Shown here piece after piece: positions 4,815-11,663 of a stretch of 20,317 nt of DNA. The first letter of the stretch is position 1; each line of letters starts with the position of its first letter. Source of the DNA: Jejuia rubra (lineage in GTDB: Bacteria; Bacteroidota; Bacteroidia; Flavobacteriales; Flavobacteriaceae); assembly GCF_042684665.1 (NCBI RefSeq), contig NZ_JBHULY010000001.1:1-20317 (forward strand). Direction: 5' to 3'. The translations under genes and the position numbers were made by a program. The notes under the pieces are model-generated. The model was not told the DNA's origin and did no database searches. It was given only the letters and a program-made list of their open reading frames with translations.

Positions 4815-7419
4815 TACCTTCTTATTGAAAACTTACCTCAAACATTGTATAGCGTTAGTACTTATAGCACTTAGCTTCGCGCTTCACGGGCAGAATATTC
4901 AATACGGAAATAGCAAGAAATATAATTTGGCGGGTGTTTCGGTGTCCGGAAATACCAGTTTTAACGAACAGACCATCGTGGCCTATTCTGGCCTAAGAAA
5001 AGGCAAGGAAATCATGATTCCGGGCGAAGATGTGGCCAATGCCATCAAAAAGTTGTGGAATTCCAAACTCTTCAGCGATATTGAAATCTTCATAAAAAAT
5101 ATTGAAGGCAATAATGTCTTTTTAGAGATTCAGCTTTCAGATTTGCCACAATTAAATGAGTTAAAAATAACCGGGGTTAAAAAGGGAAAAAAGGAAGGCA
5201 TTATTAATGACAATAAGCTGAAAAAAGGCACAAAAGTTACGGAAAACCTTATCACCACTACAAAGAACTTTTTAATAAAAAAATACAGGAAGCAAGGATT
5301 TTATAACGCCAAGGTGAATATCAACACCATTGAGGTTAAAGATTCATTGGATAAGGCCAGAGTGAATATGGTTGTAGCTGTGGATAAGGGCCAAAAGGTA
5401 AAAATAAAGGATATTGTGTTTGATGGCCGTTCTGCGCTAAAGGCAAAACATCTGCGCAAGGCCATGAAAAGCACCAAGAAAATTAATCGCCTGCGTGTTT
5501 ATAAACGTTCTAAATTTATTGATTCCGCCTATCAGGCGGATTTATCTGCTTTAATTGATAAATATGCCGAAAACGGATACCGGGATGCCCGAATTATTTC
5601 TGACAGTATTAGTGTAAATGGTGATAAAACCATATCCATTCACTTGAAATTAGAAGAAGGTACTTTGTATAAGTTTGGGAAAATTGATTTTATTGGAAAT
5701 ACGGTTTATACGGACCGCCAATTAAATCGTTATCTGCGCATCAAAGAAGGAGACACTTACAATGGCGTATTGTTGCAGGAACGAATTGCCGATAATTCCA
5801 AACCGGATGCGGACGATATTACCAACCTGTATCAAAACCATGGCTATTTGTTTTCAACCATAAACCCTGTGGAAGTTAGTGCCGAAAATAATGTTATCGA
5901 TATGGAAATCCGTATTTCTGAAGGTAAACCTGCCTATTTTGATAACGTTACCGTTTCTGGAAACGATAAGACTAATGACCATGTGATTTACCGGGAAATG
6001 CGTACCCGTCCCGGACAATTGTATAGTAAGTCCAATGTAGTGAGAACCATTCGTGAATTGGGGCAATTGGGCTTTTTTGATGCCCAGGAGCTTACTCCAG
6101 ATATCAAAAACCCTAATCCAAATGAAGGCACTGTAGATGTGGAATATACGGTAAAAGAAACCGGCTCCAGTCAAATAGAACTCCAAGGTGGCTATGGTGG
6201 CGGTGGCTTTATTGGTACTCTTGGGCTATCCTTTAACAACTTTGCGATTAAGGATATTTTCAAAAAAAACGCATACAAGCCTATTCCTATGGGCGATGGT
6301 CAAAAATTGGCCTTGAGATTGCAAGCAAGCCGATTTTTCCAAACCTATAGCTTTTCATTCTCTGAGCCATGGTTAGGCGGTAAACGTCCAGTGCAGTTTT
6401 CGACTTCTATATCGCATACCAAACAGTTTTTGTTTGACCCTATTACCAGAGGCGCAGATCGCGACCAAAGTTTTAATATTACTGGAATCACTCTTGGTCT
6501 AGCCAAACGTTTAACCGTTCCTGACGATTATTTCACTCTTTCGCAGGCTTTAAGCTTCCAGCTTTATGATCTGAACAACTACAACACTGGGCTTTTTACG
6601 TTTGGTAACGGTAGTTCTAGAAACCTATCATATACCATAGGGCTAAGCCGAAATAACACAAGAATTGATCCAATATTCCCAACGGGTGGATCTAATTTTA
6701 ACGTTACGGCCAAACTTTCTGTTCCTTACTCTTTGTTTGATGGCGTGGATTATGAAGCATTGAATAATGAACGTAGGGAAAAGCAACAAATAATAGATAA
6801 CTTCAGACTGAACTCAAACCCCACAGTTGCGGAAACTAAAGAGTTTAATGAGGCATCAACAAGAAGATCTGAAATAGACCAAGAACGTTTTAAATGGCTT
6901 GAGTTCTATAAAATCAATTTTAAAGGGGACTGGTATACTGAGATTATCAAAAATTTGGTTTTAAAACCAACTGTTGAATTTGGTTTTCTAGGCGCCTATA
7001 ATAATGCTAGAGGAGAAATTCCTTTTGAACGTTTCTTTTTAGGTGGAGATGGTTTAGGCAACTTTGCTTTGGACGGCAGGCAGGTTATTGCCTTGCGTGG
7101 TTACCCTAACCAATCACTTTCCAGTAGGGATGGTGGTACCATTTATAATAAATTCTCACTGGAATTGCGCTATCCAATAACTTTGGAAGCCTCAGCCAAA
7201 ATTTTTGCTTTAACCTTTTTAGAGGGTGGTGCTTCTTATGATAATTTTAGGGATTATAACCCATTTAACCTTCAAAGGTCGGCAGGTGTAGGCGTGCGTA
7301 TATTTATGCCAGCCTTCGGTTTACTGGGTATAGATTTCGGTCATGGTTTCGATCCTGTTCCGGGTGATGCAGAAAAAAGCGGATGGCAAACGCACTTCAT
7401 TATCGGTCAGCAATTTTAA
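4786..7419 (+). CDS. bamA: Outer membrane protein assembly factor BamA
   Basis: The Omp85-family core of the BAM complex, which inserts beta-barrel proteins into the outer membrane. Up to 877 residues, with a signal peptide ending near SFALHGQ, five POTRA-like repeats over roughly residues 40-455 (recurring KIDFIGNTVYTDRQL and VTVSGNDKTNDHVIY-type segments), then a 16-strand barrel. The barrel contains the lid-lock motif ALRGYPNQS (~770) and ends with a terminal Phe (HFIIGQQF). There is no ATG before the signal peptide. Candidate starts are TTG 4786 (used here, longest), GTG 4798 (29 residues of leader to SFALHGQ) and TTG 4825, which gives a compact leader MKTYLKHCIALVLIALSFA and begins after the uppS stop. 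Transcribed with porG and uppS. Confidence 0.96.
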   Translation: MGKQVSNLANTFLLKTYLKHCIALVLIALSFALHGQNIQYGNSKKYNLAGVSVSGNTSFNEQTIVAYSGLRKGKEIMIPGEDVANAIKKLWNSKLFSDIEIFIKNIEGNNVFLEIQLSDLPQLNELKITGVKKGKKEGIINDNKLKKGTKVTENLITTTKNFLIKKYRKQGFYNAKVNINTIEVKDSLDKARVNMVVAVDKGQKVKIKDIVFDGRSALKAKHLRKAMKSTKKINRLRVYKRSKFIDSAYQADLSALIDKYAENGYRDARIISDSISVNGDKTISIHLKLEEGTLYKFGKIDFIGNTVYTDRQLNRYLRIKEGDTYNGVLLQERIADNSKPDADDITNLYQNHGYLFSTINPVEVSAENNVIDMEIRISEGKPAYFDNVTVSGNDKTNDHVIYREMRTRPGQLYSKSNVVRTIRELGQLGFFDAQELTPDIKNPNPNEGTVDVEYTVKETGSSQIELQGGYGGGGFIGTLGLSFNNFAIKDIFKKNAYKPIPMGDGQKLALRLQASRFFQTYSFSFSEPWLGGKRPVQFSTSISHTKQFLFDPITRGADRDQSFNITGITLGLAKRLTVPDDYFTLSQALSFQLYDLNNYNTGLFTFGNGSSRNLSYTIGLSRNNTRIDPIFPTGGSNFNVTAKLSVPYSLFDGVDYEALNNERREKQQIIDNFRLNSNPTVAETKEFNEASTRRSEIDQERFKWLEFYKINFKGDWYTEIIKNLVLKPTVEFGFLGAYNNARGEIPFERFFLGGDGLGNFALDGRQVIALRGYPNQSLSSRDGGTIYNKFSLELRYPITLEASAKIFALTFLEGGASYDNFRDYNPFNLQRSAGVGVRIFMPAFGLLGIDFGHGFDPVPGDAEKSGWQTHFIIGQQF

Positions 7420-7597
7420 AGAAAATTTTATTTTTGGCACGATATTTTCTAACAACAGTGTGATGATTTGATTGGAATTAAAATTTTTAAGATTATATTT
7501 CGTTAATTTTGAAGATTGTAATTCGAAATGGTGGCAGAACAGCAAATAAATCATCTGTCGTTTTTAGAATTTATAAATGATAAAACTTAAACTACAG

Positions 7598-8686
7598 ATG
7601 CGAAACAACGTTCTTTTTTTATTGACGGTAGCAGTAATGCTTGGTATTTCCGCTCATGCTCAGCGTGGTGTAAGAATAGCATATATCGACACGGAATATA
7701 TCCTGGAAAAAGTGCCGGAATATCAGGAGGCCATGACCCAATTGGATGCGAAGGCCCAAAAATGGAAGAATGAAATTCAAGGCAAGCTTTCAGAAATAGC
7801 TCAAAAACGTAAGGATCTGAGCAACGAAAAGGTATTGTTGACCAATGAGCTGATCGAGGAGCGCGAGGAGGATATCGCCTATGAGGAAAAAGAAATACTA
7901 GACTATCAGCAAAAGCGGTTTGGTCCAAACGGGGATTTGATGATTCAACAAAAACAGTTGATGCAACCCATTCAAGATCAAATTTTTGCAGCGGTACAGG
8001 ATATGGCAGAAAGTAGAAAATACGATTTTATTTTCGACAAATCAGCCGACGTAGTGATGCTCTATTCAGCCAAACAATACGATATAAGCGATCAAGTATT
8101 GAGAGTGATTACAAGGTCATCTAAAAGAAAGCAAGCGCAAAGTAGGGCACAACGTAAGGCTGCTGAAAATGAAGAGGTAGTTCCAGATATTAATTATGAA
8201 TTGGAGGAACGCCAAAAAGCCTTGGAAGAGAAAAAGCAGGCTCGCGAAAGTGCAGTGGAAAAGCGAAGACAGGAAATTTTAGCAGCTCGCGAAAAGAAAA
8301 AACTGGAAGCCGAGGCAAGACGCCAACAAATATTGGAAGAACGCGAAAAAGCAAGACAGGCCAAATTGGATGCCAGAAAAAAAGTAACTGAGACCAGTTC
8401 GGAGGAAACAGAAACATCAACTGGTATAGGAAGCGAAGAGACAGGGCAAAATGAAAGTACGGGAACGGGCGAGGCGAAAACGGCAGAAGTGAAAACTGGT
8501 GAAGTTGAATCGCAAAGCGAGACCAAAACCAGAGAACAACTGATTGAGGAAAACCGTCAAAAGAAATTAGCCGACCGTGAGGCCCGGAAAAAGGCATTGG
8601 AAGAGCGAAAAAAGAAAATATTAGAGGAGCGCCAAAAAGCTCTTGAAGAAAGACAAAAAGCGAGAGACAGTATAAAAAACAATTAA
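7598..8686 (+). CDS. OmpH/Skp family periplasmic chaperone with long charged C-terminal extension
   Basis: An OmpH-like chaperone that would hold unfolded outer membrane proteins in the periplasm for BamA. The start used is ATG 7598 (MRNNVLFLLTVAVMLGISAHAQ, a clean signal peptide). ATG 7577 adds MIKLKLQ and is possible. The OmpH domain spans about residues 25-160 (RIAYIDTEYILEKVPEYQEA, then coiled coil, then YDFIFDKSADVVMLYSAKQYDISDQVL). Beyond it lie ~200 extra residues, almost all K, E, R, A and Q, with a recurrent KALEERQKA-like heptad pattern. These form two charged coiled-coil blocks separated by a Ser/Thr/Glu-rich linker near 255-310. This makes it about twice the usual family length. 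It lies 178 bp after bamA and 36 bp before a second ompH gene. Confidence 0.92.
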   Translation: MRNNVLFLLTVAVMLGISAHAQRGVRIAYIDTEYILEKVPEYQEAMTQLDAKAQKWKNEIQGKLSEIAQKRKDLSNEKVLLTNELIEEREEDIAYEEKEILDYQQKRFGPNGDLMIQQKQLMQPIQDQIFAAVQDMAESRKYDFIFDKSADVVMLYSAKQYDISDQVLRVITRSSKRKQAQSRAQRKAAENEEVVPDINYELEERQKALEEKKQARESAVEKRRQEILAAREKKKLEAEARRQQILEEREKARQAKLDARKKVTETSSEETETSTGIGSEETGQNESTGTGEAKTAEVKTGEVESQSETKTREQLIEENRQKKLADREARKKALEERKKKILEERQKALEERQKARDSIKNN

Positions 8687-8722
8687 ACTTTAAAATTATA
8701 ACACATTAATACATTTTTGAAA

Positions 8723-9232
8723 ATGAAACATTTTAAAACACTTTTAGTAGCAACTGCTTTATGCATAGGATCGATTGGTTTTGTAGGGGCCCAAAGCAAA
8801 ATTGCGCATATAAATACCCAGGAATTAATCCAAGCGATGCCAGAGATGGCAGAGGCGAAGTCGCAATTGGAAACCCTTTCCAAAACCTATCAAACGGATT
8901 TGCAAAATATGGGTAACGAGTTCCAAACCAAAGTAAAACAATACGATTCTGAGGCGGCGACGAAAACCCAAGAAGAAAATACCAAGCGCGCTCAAGAGGT
9001 ACAAACAATGGAGCAAAACATCCGTCAGTACCAAGCTAAAGCGCAACAGGATTTGCAGAAAAAAGAGTTTGATCTATTAAAACCTATTACCGAAAAAGCT
9101 AAAGCGAAAATTTTGGAAGTAGCTAGAGCACAAGGTTTTGATTACGTATTGGATTCCTCACAAGGTGCAACCATAATGGCTGACGGTAAGGATTTATTAG
9201 CAGATGTTAAAAAAGCGTTGAATATCCAATAA
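8723..9232 (+). CDS. OmpH/Skp family periplasmic chaperone
   Basis: A 169-residue protein of normal OmpH/Skp length. The start is ATG 8723 (MKHFKTLLVATALCIGSIGFVGAQ, signal peptide). An in-frame TTG at 8717 is less likely. The mature part begins SKIAHINTQELIQAMPEM, followed by a helical hairpin (residues ~45-115) rich in K, Q and E that forms the tentacles of the trimer, and closes with YVLDSSQGATIMADGKDLLADV. It is the second of two adjacent paralogues; this one lacks the charged extension of its neighbour. Such pairs downstream of bamA are typical of Bacteroidetes and fit a role delivering clients to BamA. A strong terminator follows at 9259-9286. Confidence 0.95.
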   Translation: MKHFKTLLVATALCIGSIGFVGAQSKIAHINTQELIQAMPEMAEAKSQLETLSKTYQTDLQNMGNEFQTKVKQYDSEAATKTQEENTKRAQEVQTMEQNIRQYQAKAQQDLQKKEFDLLKPITEKAKAKILEVARAQGFDYVLDSSQGATIMADGKDLLADVKKALNIQ

Positions 9233-9258
9233 TATACTCCTAAAGGAAATAAACTAGG

Positions 9259-9286
9259 AAAAGCTGCTTTTTAAGGCAGCTTTTTT
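9259..9286 (+). terminator. Intrinsic terminator after the ompH pair
   Basis: Stem AAAAGCTGC (9259-9267) and GCAGCTTTT (9276-9284), with an 8-nt loop, leads into a run of T (9281-9286). It ends the porG-to-ompH transcription unit and separates it from murI. Confidence 0.88.
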
Positions 9287-9393
9287 AATTTAGGGAAACT
9301 TTCATTAAAATTGAATTTTAATGAATTAGTTGAACTTACCCTGATGAAAATCAGGATCTCTTTATATCTTAGTAAATTTCATTTTGAATTCGC

Positions 9394-10173
9394 ATGAGCA
9401 GATCCCCTATTGGTATTTTTGATTCTGGTGTTGGAGGCACTTCCATTTGGAGGGAAATCCATCAATTACTGCCCTACGAAAGCACCATTTATTTGGCCGA
9501 TAGTATTAATGCACCTTATGGCCCAAAAGGTGCAGAAAAAATTATTGAACTTAGTATTAAAAGCACAGAATTGCTTTTACAAAAGGGTTGCAAACTAATC
9601 GTCGTGGCCTGTAATACGGCCACAACTAATGCGATTGATTACCTACGGAAAAATTATAATGTGCCCTTTATCGGGATTGAACCCGCTATAAAACCTGCCG
9701 CGCTCAACACCAAAAACAAAGCCGTTGGTATTTTGGCTACGTATGGCACCCTAACCAGTGCCCTATTCTCAAAGACCTCAGGGCTTTTTGCCAAAGATAT
9801 TCACGTGATTGAGCAGGTTGGTGATGGTATCGTTGAACTTATTGAAGGTGGTAAACTGCACTCCGAAGAAATGAAAGCGCTCCTATCGGAATATCTAAAA
9901 CCCATGATGGAAGCTAATATTGACTATTTGGTTTTGGGATGCACCCATTATCCCTATTTGATGCCCTTGCTAGTTGATTTATTGCCAATCCATGTTAAAA
10001 TTATTGATTCTGGAGAGGCAGTGGCGAGGCAGACCAAGGCCATTTTGGAACGAAATGGATTGCTGAACATTGAAATGGCCAAACCAAAACTTCAATTTTT
10101 TACGAATGGGAATGTTGAGGTGGTGCATTCTTTGCTGGACAATAAGTATCAGGTAGATTCCTTAAAGTTTTAA
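9394..10173 (+). CDS. murI: Glutamate racemase
   Basis: A 259-residue cofactor-independent racemase interconverting L- and D-glutamate for peptidoglycan. Visible signatures are PIGIFDSGVGGTSI (Asp10), ADSINAPYGPKG, VACNTATTNA with catalytic Cys73, and the second catalytic Cys183 in LGCTHYPYL. The length is normal. The start ATG 9394 follows a 107-bp gap after a terminator, so the gene has its own transcription start, though I see no perfect TAnnTTTG box. With uppS this places two cell-wall precursor genes around the outer membrane assembly genes. It converges with the minus-strand gene at 10298, with a structured repeat between them. Confidence 0.97.
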   Translation: MSRSPIGIFDSGVGGTSIWREIHQLLPYESTIYLADSINAPYGPKGAEKIIELSIKSTELLLQKGCKLIVVACNTATTNAIDYLRKNYNVPFIGIEPAIKPAALNTKNKAVGILATYGTLTSALFSKTSGLFAKDIHVIEQVGDGIVELIEGGKLHSEEMKALLSEYLKPMMEANIDYLVLGCTHYPYLMPLLVDLLPIHVKIIDSGEAVARQTKAILERNGLLNIEMAKPKLQFFTNGNVEVVHSLLDNKYQVDSLKF

Positions 10174-10184
10174 ACTGCCAAAAC

Positions 10185-10297
10185 CGCGTTAGGGATTGAA
10201 CACTTCGACTGCGCTCAGTGCAGGCTATCTGTTTGAAATCCCCGACGAAGGAGGTATTGAGTAGTGAAAGCCCGACCCTTGCGGTAACGCCCAAAAA
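10185..10297. repeat. Dispersed structured repeat, copy 2
   Basis: Same ordered blocks as at 3171-3267: CGCGTTAGGGATTGA (10185-10199), CCCCGACG followed by AGGAGG, GAAAGCCCGACC, and GGTAACGCCCAAAAA (10283-10297). The variable part holds a short palindromic element CACTTCGACTGCGCTCAGTG (10201-10220), itself of a type widely dispersed in Bacteroidetes. The repeat fills the gap between the convergent genes murI and the hexapeptide protein, ending exactly at the latter's stop codon. Confidence 0.7.
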
Positions 10298-10813
10298 CTA
10301 TTCCTTGAACCAACTCGCATATTTAATATAGGCATCCGCAATACGGTCAATTTCGCCCGAGATTAATTCCTGACTAATACCCTTAATCTTTTTTGCAGGC
10401 ACTCCAGCGTAGATGGAACCAGATGGCACAACGGTGTTTTTTGAAACTACAGCACCTGCTGCGATAATACAATTAGATTCTACTATAGCACCATCCATAA
10501 TGATACTGCCCATGCCTACCAACACATTGTCGTGTATGGTACAACCGTGCACAAGCGCATTATGCCCGATGGAAACATTATTGCCAATGTTAGTCGGAGC
10601 TGTTTTGTAAGTGCCATGGATCACCGCGCCATCCTGAACATTTACCTTGTTGCCCATTTTAATGTAGTTGACATCACCACGGACAACAGCACTAAACCAC
10701 ACACTACACTGGTTCCCCATAACGACATCCCCCACGATGGTCGCGTTTTCGGCGATAAAACAATCCTCTGGGATTATAGGGGACTTCCCTCTTACTTTTT
10801 GTATTACTGGCAT
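10298..10813 (-). CDS. Gamma-carbonic-anhydrase-like hexapeptide protein (PaaY/YrdA type)
   Basis: A 171-residue left-handed beta-helix protein built from [LIV]-G-x-x-x-x hexapeptides (IGNNVSIGHNALVHG and so on). The three metal-binding histidines of gamma carbonic anhydrases are present as His66 (AVIHGT), His84 (SIGHNA) and His89 (ALVHGC), with RGD near 45-47 and the helix-capping VPSGSIYAGVPAKK. Such proteins are trimeric and cytoplasmic. Members include Cam-like carbonic anhydrases, PaaY thioesterase and YrdA. The substrate cannot be decided from sequence, and the name by motif is as far as I would go. The gene lies downstream of the two-component pair, separated by 86 bp with hairpins, so it is probably expressed separately or by read-through. 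Confidence 0.9.
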   Translation of the reverse strand: MPVIQKVRGKSPIIPEDCFIAENATIVGDVVMGNQCSVWFSAVVRGDVNYIKMGNKVNVQDGAVIHGTYKTAPTNIGNNVSIGHNALVHGCTIHDNVLVGMGSIIMDGAIVESNCIIAAGAVVSKNTVVPSGSIYAGVPAKKIKGISQELISGEIDRIADAYIKYASWFKE

Positions 10814-10817
10814 ATTA

Positions 10818-10852
10818 ATTCCTTTGAAAAAAGGAATCTCTCTATGAGATTC
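10818..10852. repeat. Two overlapping, mutually exclusive hairpins in the leader of the hexapeptide gene
   Basis: ATTCCTTT (10818-10825) pairs with AAAGGAAT (10830-10837) around a GAAA loop. GAATCTC (10834-10840) pairs with GAGATTC (10846-10852). The two stems share bases 10834-10837, so only one can form at a time. The first ends 5 bp from the start codon of the minus-strand gene. Confidence 0.55.
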
Positions 10853-10870
10853 GCTTTCAGTTATTAAATT

Positions 10871-10895
10871 TAAAAGATTCCTGCTTTCGCAGGAA
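10871..10895 (-). terminator. Terminator after the two-component operon
   Basis: On the minus strand, directly after the regulator's stop, TTCCTGC and GCAGGAA (10878-10884 and 10889-10895) form a perfect 7-bp stem with a GAAA loop. TCTTTTAAATTT follows. The same hairpin core is a common short dispersed repeat in flavobacteria. Confidence 0.6.
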
Positions 10896-10899
10896 ATTA

Positions 10900-11634
10900 T
10901 TATTTAAAGTAGGACAACAAATTCGCTTTTTTAGAAGCCGAGACCATAATTTCCTTACCGTTACTGAGTTCGACACTGCCACCTTTTCCTTTTTTATATT
11001 TTACGACTTCGCTTACGTTCACTAAATAGGATTTGTGGACGCGGGCAAAACTAGCATCGCTTAATGCTTCCTCAAAATATTTTAGGGTTTTGCTTACTAT
11101 TTTCTTTTTGTTGTTGTTCAAATAGATTTCGGTATAATTGTCATCGGCTTTGCAGTAGAGGATATCGCCTGTATTTAGCACTTCAAATCCGCTTTGTTGA
11201 GGGATGGTAATCTTACCATTTACTCCCGAAGTTTTGGGTACTAGTACCTCATCCTGTAATGCATTTTCCTTGGATTTTATTTCAGTAACATAGTCCACTG
11301 CCTTAATCAACTCGTCTATAGAAATCGGTTTCATTAAGTAATAAGACGCATGCGCATTGAGTGCATCAATGGCATAATGGTCGTACGCGGTGACGAAAAT
11401 GGTTTCAAAATTAATGTTACCCACTTTTTCCAAAAGGTCGAAGGCGTTGCCATAGGGCATTTCTACATCTAGAAATACGAGGTCTAAATCGTTGTTTCGA
11501 ATCAGTACCAAGGCCTCATCCACATTAGCTGCTTCGCCCAGCACTTCAACATTTGGGCAGTACTTCTGCAGATAGTTTTTTAAAATCTTTCTGCTGGTTT
11601 CTTCGTCTTCTACTATAATGGATTTTAATTTCAT
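10900..11634 (-). CDS. LytTR-type response regulator
   Basis: A 244-residue two-component regulator. Residues 1-120 are a receiver domain with the acidic pocket (VEDEE, 8-12), phosphoacceptor Asp56 in LVFLDVEMP, the conserved Thr in VTAYD and Lys in MKPIS. Residues ~142-244 are a LytTR DNA-binding domain (ILYCKADDNYTEIYL, then FARVHKSYLVNV). LytTR proteins bind direct repeats of ~9-10 bp spaced about two helical turns apart; just such an array lies in front of the partner kinase gene (13903-13975). The gene begins 29 bp after the kinase gene ends and is co-transcribed with it. A terminator follows at 10871-10895. All phosphorylation residues are intact. Confidence 0.95.
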   Translation of the reverse strand: MKLKSIIVEDEETSRKILKNYLQKYCPNVEVLGEAANVDEALVLIRNNDLDLVFLDVEMPYGNAFDLLEKVGNINFETIFVTAYDHYAIDALNAHASYYLMKPISIDELIKAVDYVTEIKSKENALQDEVLVPKTSGVNGKITIPQQSGFEVLNTGDILYCKADDNYTEIYLNNNKKKIVSKTLKYFEEALSDASFARVHKSYLVNVSEVVKYKKGKGGSVELSNGKEIMVSASKKANLLSYFK

Positions 11635-11663
11635 ATTTATAAGTTTGAAGCGTTATCCCCTTA

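Noticed and set aside
7504..7511. TAATTTTG upstream of the first ompH gene as a promoter.
   Set aside because: It matches the -7 box, but no TTG is found at a suitable distance and the start codon is nearly 90 bp away; possible but not supported enough to list.
8190..8597. Long minus-strand frames opposite the charged tail of the first ompH gene.
   Set aside because: Mirror effect of the K/E/R-rich codons on the other strand, giving Phe/Leu/Ser-rich translations without family features.
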